Below, piece after piece: positions 25,167-35,704 of a DNA stretch of 46,431 nucleotides (positions are counted from its first letter, which is position 1; every line of letters begins with the position of its first letter). A program made the translations under genes and the position numbers. The stretch spans positions 1-46,431 of the forward strand of contig JAOPVE010000303.1 in NCBI GenBank assembly GCA_025963185.1, given 5' to 3'. The stretch comes from Actinomycetes bacterium (lineage in GTDB: Bacteria > Actinomycetota > Actinomycetes > Mycobacteriales > Cryptosporangiaceae). A model generated the notes under the pieces. That model worked only from the letters and a program-made list of their open reading frames with translations, was not told where the DNA came from and ran no database searches.

Positions 25167-27251
25167 ATGCGAGCTCGAACGTTAGGCGCCGCGCTGATCC
25201 TGGCCGCCGGCGCACTGTCCGCGGCGACGGGAGCCTCCCCCGCCTCGGCCGCGGTGTGCGGTGCCCAGGTCGTCAGCAACGGCGGCTTCGAGAGCGGCGC
25301 CACCGGCTGGACGGCGACCGCCGGTGTCCTGTCCACCTCCGGTACCAGCCAATCCGCGCACGCCGGCACCGGTTTCGCCTGGCTCGACGGGTACGGCAGC
25401 ACCCACACCGACACCCTCAGCCAGTCCGTGACCGTGCCGTCCGGGTGCCAGTCGGCGAGCCTGACCTACTGGCTGCACGTCGACACCGCCGAGACCGCGG
25501 CCACCGCGAAGGACACCCTCAGCGTCAAGCTCGGCAGTACCACCCTCGCCTCGTACTCCAACCTGGACAAGGTCACCGGCTACATCCAGCGCACGGCCGA
25601 CGTGTCCGCCTTCATCGGGCAGACCGCCACCCTGACGTTCGCCGGGGCCGAGAACTCGACCCTGCAGACCAGCTTCACGGTGGACGACGTGGGCCTCACC
25701 ACCACCGGCGGATCCACCGGCCAGGATCCGGCCGTCACCAGCCCGGGTGCCCAGACGGGCACAGTCGGCGTCCCGGCGAGCCTGCAGATCCAGGCCTCCG
25801 ACCCGGCTGGCCTGGCCCTGACCTACTCGGCCACCGGCCTGCCCGCGGGGCTCTCGATCAACGGCACCTCAGGTGTGATCAGCGGGACCCCCACCACCGC
25901 GGGCACCTCGGCGGTGACCGTGACGGCGGCGAACACCGCAGGGCGCAGCGGATCGGCGCAGTTCAGCTACACGATCAGCCCGCCGTCCGCGGCGGACGGC
26001 ACCCGCACCCCGGCGAACCCGGCCTACACGGTCAAGCTGACCAGCGACACGAGCGGCTTCACCTGGACCGGCCACCAGAGCGTCAGCTTCACCAACGCCT
26101 CACCCACGGCGCTGCCCGAGGTGTACCTGCGGCTGTGGGACAACTACCACGGCAGCTGCCCGTCGACGCCGATCACGGTCACCAACGTCACCGGCGGCAC
26201 GGCGAGCGCCCTCACGGTGAACTGCACCGCCCTGAAGATCACGCTGCCCACTCCCCTCGGCCAGGGCCAGAGCGGCACGATCGGCTTCGACCTCTCGATC
26301 GTGGTGCCCAGCGGCAGTGACCGGTTCGGCCACGACGGCGCGTACTCGTTCATCGGCAACGCGCTGCCGGTGCTCGCGGTCCGCGACGCGAAGGGCTGGC
26401 ACCTCGATCCGTACACCAACAACGGCGAGTCCTTCTACAGCCTGGCCAGTGACTTCTCGGTGACGCTCGACCACCCGACGGCCCTGGCGGTCCCGGCGAC
26501 CGGCACCTCGGTGGACACCCCGGGCACGTCCGGCCGCACGGTCACGACGGCGACGGCCGCCAAGGTCCGCGACTTCGCCTGGGCGGCCGGCGCCTTCCCG
26601 AAGCTCACCGGCACCACGGCCGGCGGCGTGACGGTGAACATCTACCGGGTCAGCTCGATCACCGCGGCGCAGGCGCAGAGCATGCTCTCGGTGGCGACCT
26701 CGGCTCTGGACCAGCACTCGGGCCGCCTCGGCGCGTACCCCTACAAGGAAGCCGACGTCGTCCTGGACAACAACTTCTGGTTCGGCGGCATGGAGTACCC
26801 GGGCTTCGTACTGGACCTCGTCAGCACGACCGCGCTGGCCCACGAGCTCGCGCACCAGTGGTTCTACGGGATCGTCGGTGACGACGAGTACAACGATCCG
26901 TGGCTCGACGAGGGCTTCACCGACTACATGACCGACCTCTACAACGGCGTCACCGGCAGCGGGTGCTCGATCACGTGGGCGTCCACGGCCGAGAAGCTGA
27001 CCAACTCGATGGCGTACTGGGACTCGCACAGCAGCCGCTACTCCACCGTGATCTACGGGTACGGCAAGTGCACCCTGCACGACCTGCGCCGGCTCATCGG
27101 CGACACCGCGATGACGAACCTGCTCAAGTCCTACGCGCAGTCGCACTGGTACGGCGTCTCGACGGTGGCCGACTTCAAGGCCGCTGCCCAGCAGGCCGCG
27201 GGCACGACCAGCCTGACGTCGTTCTGGACCCAGCACCGGGTCGAGGGCTGA
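25167..27251 (+). CDS. Secreted M1-family metallopeptidase with N-terminal sugar-binding-like and Ig-like domains
   Basis: The 694-residue exported protein starts with a signal peptide cleaved near ASAAV (about 30). A CBM4/9-like jelly-roll domain (about 31-185, VVSNGGFESGATGWTATAG..) and a putative Ig/cadherin-like domain (about 190-275, GLPAGLSINGTSGVISGTPTTAGTSAVTVTA) follow. The rest is an M1 aminopeptidase core with the GGMEYPG substrate loop and zinc site H559-E560-x-x-H563-x18-E582 (AHELAHQW...WLDEGF). It is a zinc peptidase acting outside the cell; the extra domains probably tether it to polysaccharide or cell wall. The ATG has AAGGGA upstream. A hairpin terminator follows. It lacks the large C-terminal ERAP-type domain, as in short bacterial M1 enzymes. 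Confidence 0.92.
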   Translation: MRARTLGAALILAAGALSAATGASPASAAVCGAQVVSNGGFESGATGWTATAGVLSTSGTSQSAHAGTGFAWLDGYGSTHTDTLSQSVTVPSGCQSASLTYWLHVDTAETAATAKDTLSVKLGSTTLASYSNLDKVTGYIQRTADVSAFIGQTATLTFAGAENSTLQTSFTVDDVGLTTTGGSTGQDPAVTSPGAQTGTVGVPASLQIQASDPAGLALTYSATGLPAGLSINGTSGVISGTPTTAGTSAVTVTAANTAGRSGSAQFSYTISPPSAADGTRTPANPAYTVKLTSDTSGFTWTGHQSVSFTNASPTALPEVYLRLWDNYHGSCPSTPITVTNVTGGTASALTVNCTALKITLPTPLGQGQSGTIGFDLSIVVPSGSDRFGHDGAYSFIGNALPVLAVRDAKGWHLDPYTNNGESFYSLASDFSVTLDHPTALAVPATGTSVDTPGTSGRTVTTATAAKVRDFAWAAGAFPKLTGTTAGGVTVNIYRVSSITAAQAQSMLSVATSALDQHSGRLGAYPYKEADVVLDNNFWFGGMEYPGFVLDLVSTTALAHELAHQWFYGIVGDDEYNDPWLDEGFTDYMTDLYNGVTGSGCSITWASTAEKLTNSMAYWDSHSSRYSTVIYGYGKCTLHDLRRLIGDTAMTNLLKSYAQSHWYGVSTVADFKAAAQQAAGTTSLTSFWTQHRVEG

Positions 27252-27256
27252 TCCCC

Positions 27257-27292
27257 CGGGCGGGCGGGCCCTTTCCCGGGTCCGCCCGCCCG
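27257..27292 (+). terminator. Hairpin terminator after the M1 peptidase
   Basis: Arms of 15 bases with one mismatch (CGGGCGGGCGGGCCC with GGGTCCGCCCGCCCG) enclose the loop TTTCCC, starting five bases after the stop codon. There is no T-run. Confidence 0.75.
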
Positions 27293-27331
27293 CTCGCACT
27301 CCGCTTCGTAACTCTGCGTAGTCATCGCCGT

Positions 27332-27372
27332 TCGGACAGTTCTGGTCCGACGGAGGGCCGAACTTGGCCCTC
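27332..27372. promoter_or_regulatory. Two adjacent inverted repeats upstream of the second subtilase
   Basis: TCGGAC-AGTTCTG-GTCCGA (27332-27350) is followed two bases later by GAGGGCC-GAACTT-GGCCCTC (27353-27372). Both are perfect and lie 113-153 bases upstream of the subtilase ATG, so they may be operators or structured leader elements. Confidence 0.45.
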
Positions 27373-27484
27373 GCGCCTATCCCTGGCACAGCAGAACCGG
27401 TCACAGTGGTCGTGGCGGCGCGATGCGGAACAAATCCGTAAATGCGCTCCGCACTCCACGGATCGGGCACGGGGAAGGCAAAGG

Positions 27485-29002
27485 ATGGCCATGGCACTCA
27501 ATCGGACCAGGCTCCGGACCGCGGCGGCAGCCGCCGGCGCGGCGACGGCGCTGGCCATGGTCGCGGGCGCCCTGCCCGCCCAGGCAGCGGCCAGCAGGAC
27601 CGTCACCGGTCTGACCACCACCGGCGCCGAGTGGACCTTTCCCGCCGGCCAGACCGGCATCTCCGATATCGCCAAGAGCATCCGGGCCGACGTGGCCTAC
27701 CAGCAGGGCTACACCGGCAAAGGCGTCGGCGTCGCCCTCATCGACACGGGCGTAGCGCCGGTCCCAGGTCTGACCAGCGGAAACATCGTCAACGGCCCGG
27801 ACCTCTCGCTGGAGAGCCAGGTGCCGTCCTTGCTGCACAAGGACGGGTACGGCCACGGCACCCACATGGCCGGGATCATCGCCGGGCGCGACAACACCGG
27901 TGGCACCGGCTTCCGCGGCATCGCCCCCGACGCCAAGCTCACCTCGATCAAGGTGGGCATGTCGAACGGGGCCGTCGACGTGTCCCAGATGCTCGCCGCG
28001 ATCGACTGGGTGGTGAAGCACCGCAACGACGATCCGAAGAACCCGATCCGGGTGCTGAACCTCTCCTACGGCACCGACAGCACGCTGGGCCAGGCGACCA
28101 ACCCGCTCGCCCTCGCGGTCGAGAACGCCTGGTGGGCCGGGATCGCCGTCGTCGTCGCCGCCGGGAACACCGGCCACGCGTTCACGGTCCCCGCCACCGA
28201 CATGCACCCCATCGTCGTCGGATCGACCGATCCGCTCGGCACCACCAACCCCGCCGACGACGCGCTGTCCTCGTTCACCAGCTGGCAGGGGCGTACCTGG
28301 CCGATCGACGTCCTGGTGCCCGGCCGGTCCGTGGTGTCCCTGCGCGATCCCGGATCCTATGCGGACACCTACTACCCGTCCGCCCGGGTCGGGGACCGGT
28401 ACTTCAAGGGCAGCGGGACCTCCCAGGCGGCCGCCGTCGTCTCCGGCGCCATCGCGCTGATCCTGCAGAAGTACCCGAACGCCACGCCGTGGCAGATCCG
28501 GTCGCAGTTCTGGGACAGCTCGACCCCGCTGCCCAAGGCCACGGTCGCCCAGCGCGGCGAGCTGAACCTCACGAACATTTTCAACGGCGGCGTCGGCACC
28601 GGCTGGCAGACCACGACGAGGGGCACGGGCGACGGATCCCTGCAAGCGGCGCGTGGCACGAGCATCGTCACGTCCGGACCGCAGGGCACGGCCCTGACCG
28701 GTGAGAACGACATCTTCGGGCCGTTCAGCACGGCGGCCTGGGCCAAGGCGAGCACCGCGGGCACGTCCTGGAACGGCGGATCGTGGATGGGCCACCCGTG
28801 GACCGGCGCGAGCTGGGGAGCGGCCACCGACAACCAGGCGAACTGGTCCGGCACGAGCTGGGCGGGCCGGGCGTGGTCCGGCCGGGCCTGGTCCGACGTC
28901 GCCTGGTCGGGGCGCGCGTGGTCCGGCCGGGCGTGGTCCGGCGACGGTTTCACGGGCGCGGCCTGGTCCGGCGTCAGCTGGTCCGGCGCGCTCTGGCTCT
29001 AG
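27485..29002 (+). CDS. Secreted S8 subtilase with C-terminal tryptophan-repeat tail
   Basis: The 505-residue protein has a signal peptide (LRTAAAAAGAATALAMVAG, cleavage near AQAAA at about 35) and an S8 domain with catalytic Asp87 (ALIDTGV), His124 (GHGTHMAGI) and Ser313 (GSGTSQAAAVVSG). From about residue 420 to the end runs a low-complexity tail in which Trp recurs every 4-6 residues in W-S-G-x-(A/S)-W units (AWSGRAWSGRAWSG). A classical I9 propeptide is not obvious. ATG 27485 or 27491 could be used; GGGAAGG and AAGG give each about six bases of spacing. The tail resembles repeats I have seen in actinobacterial S8 proteins and may anchor or self-associate the enzyme (inference). Confidence 0.92.
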   Translation: MAMALNRTRLRTAAAAAGAATALAMVAGALPAQAAASRTVTGLTTTGAEWTFPAGQTGISDIAKSIRADVAYQQGYTGKGVGVALIDTGVAPVPGLTSGNIVNGPDLSLESQVPSLLHKDGYGHGTHMAGIIAGRDNTGGTGFRGIAPDAKLTSIKVGMSNGAVDVSQMLAAIDWVVKHRNDDPKNPIRVLNLSYGTDSTLGQATNPLALAVENAWWAGIAVVVAAGNTGHAFTVPATDMHPIVVGSTDPLGTTNPADDALSSFTSWQGRTWPIDVLVPGRSVVSLRDPGSYADTYYPSARVGDRYFKGSGTSQAAAVVSGAIALILQKYPNATPWQIRSQFWDSSTPLPKATVAQRGELNLTNIFNGGVGTGWQTTTRGTGDGSLQAARGTSIVTSGPQGTALTGENDIFGPFSTAAWAKASTAGTSWNGGSWMGHPWTGASWGAATDNQANWSGTSWAGRAWSGRAWSDVAWSGRAWSGRAWSGDGFTGAAWSGVSWSGALWL

Positions 29003-29015
29003 CCCTCACGCTTCA

Positions 29016-29055
29016 CCGAAGTGCGGTAACCGCGGCCGGTCCCGACCGGTCCCAG

Positions 29056-29069
<14 letters not shown>
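29016..29069. repeat. Intergenic palindromic element, copy C
   Basis: The outer arms CCGAAGTGCGGTAAC and GTTACCGCACTTCGG pair perfectly, as does the inner CCGGTC-CC-GACCGG; five middle bases are diverged. It lies between the converging subtilase and ABC-ATPase genes and supplies the final codons GAA GTG CGG and TAA stop of the latter, exactly as copy A does for the YibE/F gene. Confidence 0.8.
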
Positions 29070-30062
<993 letters not shown>

Positions 30063-30066
<4 letters not shown>

Positions 30067-31139
30067 CGGGCCGCCTCCGCCACAATCGTGTCGCCGCCGG
30101 TGTCGCCGCCGTCCGGGTCGCCGCCTGCCGCGCCGCCGGACGGTGGCCGGGCCAGGACGGGCGTGAAGCCGACGCGCATCCGGACCGTCTGCCCCGACGC
30201 CGTCTTGACCCTGGTCTTGCCCGCGTTCCGCAGCCGGGGACTGACGAACTCGTCGATCCCGAAGTTGACCAGCGACAACGCGGTCCCGAGGATCGCGATT
30301 GCGAGACCCGCCGGGACGAACCACCACCACGCGCCCTGGGCGAGCCCCTGCTCGCTCTGCGCCCAGAACAGGATCTCGCCCCAGTTCCACGTGCCGCTCG
30401 ACGAGATCCCGATGAACGCCAGCGTGATCTCGGACATCACCGCGAAGATCACGGTGCCGATGAAGCCCGAGGCGATGATCGCGGTGAGGTTGGGCATGAT
30501 CTCGAACCCGATGATCCGCCAGGTCGTCTCGCCGGTGGCGCGGGCGGCCTCGATGTACTCGCGGCGGCGCAGGGACAGGGTCTGCGCGCGCAGCACCCGG
30601 GCGCCCCAGGCCCAGGACGTGAGGCCGATGACGAGCGCGACGACGCTGTCGCCCGCGTTGTTGATCGTCGAGGTCAGGATGATGATGAGCGGCAGCGCGG
30701 GGATCACGAGGAACACATTCGACAGTGCAGAGAGCCCGTCGTCCCAGGGGCCGCCGAGGTAGCCGGCCGTGACACCGATCAGCACGGACAGGACCGTCGC
30801 GACCACCCCGGCGGTGAGCCCGACGACCATCACCCCGCGGGTGCCCACGAGCAGCTGGCTGAGCACGTCCTGACCGAGGTGGGTGGTGCCGAGCCAGTGC
30901 GCGGAGCTGGGCGGCTGGACCAGCTCGCTGCTGCGCGCCGACGGATCGTAGGGCGCGACCCACGGACCGATGACCGCGAACAGCACGTAGATCCCGAGCA
31001 GGGCGAGCCCGATGCTGGACTTGGCGTTGGCGAAGAACCGGAAGCGGCGCCGCCGGGCCCGTCCGGGGGCGATCTCCGGCTGGGCCATCGCCCCCTGACC
31101 GGGGATGACTTGGTCGATGCTGGAGGTCGGGATGGTCAT
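30063..31139 (-). CDS. ABC importer permease (DppC-like)
   Basis: The 358-residue permease begins with a cytoplasmic segment and an RRRRFRFF basic stretch, then six membrane helices. The BPD_transp_1 EAA motif (EYIEAARATGETTWRIIGFEIMPNLTAIIA) faces the ATPase. It carries the DppC/OppC N-terminal extension (GPWVAPYDPSARSSELVQPPSSAHWLGTTHLGQDVLSQLLVG). An unusual Gly/Asp-rich C-terminal tail (GGAAGGDPDGGDTGGDT) follows the last helix. It sits four bases downstream of the DppB-like permease and is coupled to the downstream ATPase. Together with the DppB-like protein it forms the membrane channel of the importer. Confidence 0.92.
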
Positions 31140-31143
31140 CGCC

Positions 31144-32120
31144 TCAGCCCTCCTTGCGGGTGCGCGGGTCGAGCATCAGGTACGCGACGTCCGCCAGCAG
31201 GTTGGCGACGAGCACCGAGATCGTGATGACCAGGAAGATCCCCTGCATGAGGGGGTAGTCCTTGGCGCCGACGGCCCGGAAGAGCTGGAAGCCCAGGCCG
31301 GGGTAGGAGAAGACGATCTCGACCAGCAGGGTGCCTCCGACGATGAACCCGAGCGCGAGCGCGAAGCCCGAGACGTTGGGCAGCAGCGCGTTGCGGGCCG
31401 CGTAGCTCAGCGCGACCCGCCGCTCGGGCAGGCCCTTGGCGTGCGCCACCGTGATGTAGTCCTCGGCGGCGACGGTCACCATCATGTTGCGCATGCTGAG
31501 GATCCAGCCGCTCACCGACGAGATCAGGATCGTCAGCGCGGGCAGGATGCTGTGCTGGATCGCGCTGCTGAGGAAGTAGCTGTCGAAGGCGGGCACCAGT
31601 CCGGGCTCGTACCCGCCGGACGACGGGAAGTAGCTGCCCGGACCCGCGAGCAGCGCGATCGCGACCAGCCCGAGCCAGAAGTAGGGGATCGACGAGAGGA
31701 ACGTCGTCACCGGCAGCAGCCCGTCGACCCAGGATCCGCGTCGCCAGCCCGCGATCACACCGAGCCCCGTGCCGAGCAGGAAGCTGATGATCGTGGTGAT
31801 GCCGACCAGTGCGAGGGTCCACGGCAGGCTGGAGGCGATGATCTCCGAGACCGGGGTCGGGAACGAGGTGAACGACAGCCCGAGGTCGCCGTGCGCGAGC
31901 TGCTTCCAGTACTTGAGGTAGTCGCTCCACAGGCTGGCGTGCTTGTCGATCCCGAACAGCACGTACAGCGAGGCGATGGCGTCGCTGCTCATCTGCCCCT
32001 TGTAGCGGGCGATCAGAGCCTGCACCGGGTCACCGGGGATCAGCCGGGGGATGAAGAAGTTGACGGTGATGGCCGCCCAGGCCGTGAACAGGTAGAACAG
32101 CACGCGCTGGAGCAGGTGCT

Positions 32121-32124
<4 letters not shown>
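31144..32124 (-). CDS. ABC importer permease (DppB-like)
   Basis: The 326-residue permease has the DppB/OppB N-terminal signature ([32 protein letters not shown]), six helices and the EAA loop ([31 protein letters not shown]). The GTG at 32124 overlaps the stop of the upstream ATPase gene (GTGA); the open frame upstream of it is not homologous. It pairs with the DppC-like permease four bases downstream. Confidence 0.92.
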
Positions 32125-33185
<1,061 letters not shown>

Positions 33186-33221
33186 TCGGTGGTCCCGTCT
33201 GGAAGAGGGTTGAACGGCACG

Positions 33222-33259
33222 CGCGTTCCCCGGGCGGCGCTCGCCACCCGGGGAACGCG
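33222..33259 (-). terminator. Perfect hairpin between binding-protein and ATPase genes
   Basis: A perfect 13-base stem (CGCGTTCCCCGGG with CCCGGGGAACGCG) and 12-base loop lie just after the binding-protein stop codon on the transcribed strand. A hairpin here usually lowers read-through or protects the upstream message, raising binding protein relative to transporter. No T-run. Confidence 0.7.
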
Positions 33260-33268
33260 GTGCGGGAA

Positions 33269-34936
<1,668 letters not shown>

Positions 34937-35229
34937 CGTTCTCCTCGGTGATCCGGTGGGGCTGTCCGGTGGGGGTGTCCGGGGTGGTCCGTGGTGCTGG
35001 TGTGGCTGTCCGCGCGGGGCCAGGCGGCCGGGAAGACGGAGCGGATCCGGCCCGCGGCGAGGCGGGATCCGGGCACGCCCACGGAAGGCCCCGGATCTCC
35101 CGGCCCGCGCGACCGGGCCGACGCTCGTGTGTGGATGGATCCTCGGGCGTGCGCGTGACCGGCTTGCACGCGGGGTTTCCCGTGCACGCCGGTGACTGGG
35201 CCGGACCCTGGCCCTGGGCCTCGGGAGCC

Positions 35230-35367
35230 CTAGAACTCGCCGGGGCGAGCGACCGGATCGGTCCTGAAGATCGGCACGGCGTCGTGCGCCGCGACGGATG
35301 GTGTGCGGGCCGGAGGCTCAGCGGCCACCGCGTCCGCGACCAGCACTGCTGTGACGGTTCCGCGCAT
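35230..35367 (-). CDS. Possible 45-residue small protein upstream of the importer
   Basis: A short ORF begins [19 protein letters not shown] and ends VARPGEF before TAG. The ATG is preceded by CAGGAG with AGGAG exactly six bases upstream, a better ribosome-binding site than most annotated genes here. Third codon positions are mostly G/C. There is no cysteine, signal peptide or recognised motif. It lies on the same strand as the ABC importer, 293 bases before the binding-protein start, downstream of a promoter-like sequence. It may be a leader peptide, a small protein or spurious. I recognise no family. Confidence 0.4.
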   Translation of the reverse strand: MRGTVTAVLVADAVAAEPPARTPSVAAHDAVPIFRTDPVARPGEF

Positions 35368-35416
35368 TCACCACTCCTGAACGGGGGCCGGAGAGGAAAC
35401 GGGAAGAAGGAGACCG

Positions 35417-35445
35417 TTTGTAACCGCCAGCTGCCAATTAGGCAA
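35417..35445 (-). promoter_or_regulatory. Putative promoter and operator of the importer operon
   Basis: On the minus strand TTGCCT (35440-35445) and TACAAA (35417-35422) are separated by 17 bases, each matching four of six consensus positions. The inverted repeat TGCC-AATTA-GGCA (35432-35444) overlaps the -35, suggesting an operator. The predicted transcript would start about 40 bases before the small ORF. Confidence 0.45.
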
Positions 35446-35562
35446 CAGCCGGATTTCCGGTGATCCACTTCGTCTAGACCCGGCGGGCGCGTGGGCCTAG
35501 GATCCAGCGCCACTTTTGTGGCCTGCCGGTTCGGGGACGCAGTGCGCTGGAGTGAAGTTTTG

Positions 35563-35576
35563 AGAGAGCGCTTCCC
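35563..35576. promoter_or_regulatory. LacI/CebR-like operator O1
   Basis: The sequence AGAGAGCGCTTCCC is centred on the AGCGCT core (35567-35572). On the minus strand it reads GGGAAGCGCTCTCTCA, resembling the TGGGAGCGCTCCCA operator of CebR-type cellobiose regulators. It shares the 12-mer AGCGCTCTCTCA with O2, in inverted orientation. Confidence 0.7.
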
Positions 35577-35633
35577 AGGCCTGCGACCAGGCATTGACAT
35601 GTTTGCGGGGAGGCGTCCACAGTGTGTCGCTAT

Positions 35634-35647
35634 AGAGCGCTCTCTCA
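35634..35647. promoter_or_regulatory. LacI/CebR-like operator O2
   Basis: AGAGCGCTCTCTCA contains the perfect palindrome AGAGCGCTCT (35634-35643). It lies about 60 bases upstream of the GH16 start and 69 bases centre-to-centre from O1. The LacI-family regulator encoded at 39943-41019 is the likely ligand. Confidence 0.75.
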
Positions 35648-35704
35648 CTATTTCGACTTCTGCTCGTAACCGAGGCGACACATCGCCTCCCGATGGGAGC
35701 ACTG

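Larger units (their letters stand above)
34937..35704. other. Long divergent regulatory region of the glucan locus
   Basis: This 768-base region separates the leftward importer operon from the rightward GH16 gene. Positions 34937-35229 hold no convincing gene and would be a long leader for the binding-protein gene. A 45-residue ORF with a good ribosome-binding site lies at 35230-35367 (minus), with a promoter-like sequence behind it. Two LacI-type operators are at about 35563 and 35634. A TTGACA hexamer at 35594-35599, between the two operators, could be the -35 of the glucanase promoter; no clear -10 was found at the right spacing. Confidence 0.6.

Noticed and set aside
17648-27387. Shared 12-mer CCTATCCCT(A/G)GC upstream of both subtilase genes (17648 and 27376) as a common operator
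   Set aside because: It is a single near-match at very different distances from the starts (26 and 109 bases), without symmetry; probably chance.
28372-28953. Minus-strand open frame opposite the W-repeat tail (repeats of DHARP)
   Set aside because: It is the antisense translation of the GCGTGGTCCGGCCGG repeats in the subtilase, with no ribosome-binding site or independent evidence.
34948-35463. Plus-strand open frame of about 171 codons in the divergent glucan-locus region
   Set aside because: Composition is non-protein-like, it has no ribosome-binding site and it overlaps the promoter-like elements and the better-supported small ORF on the other strand.
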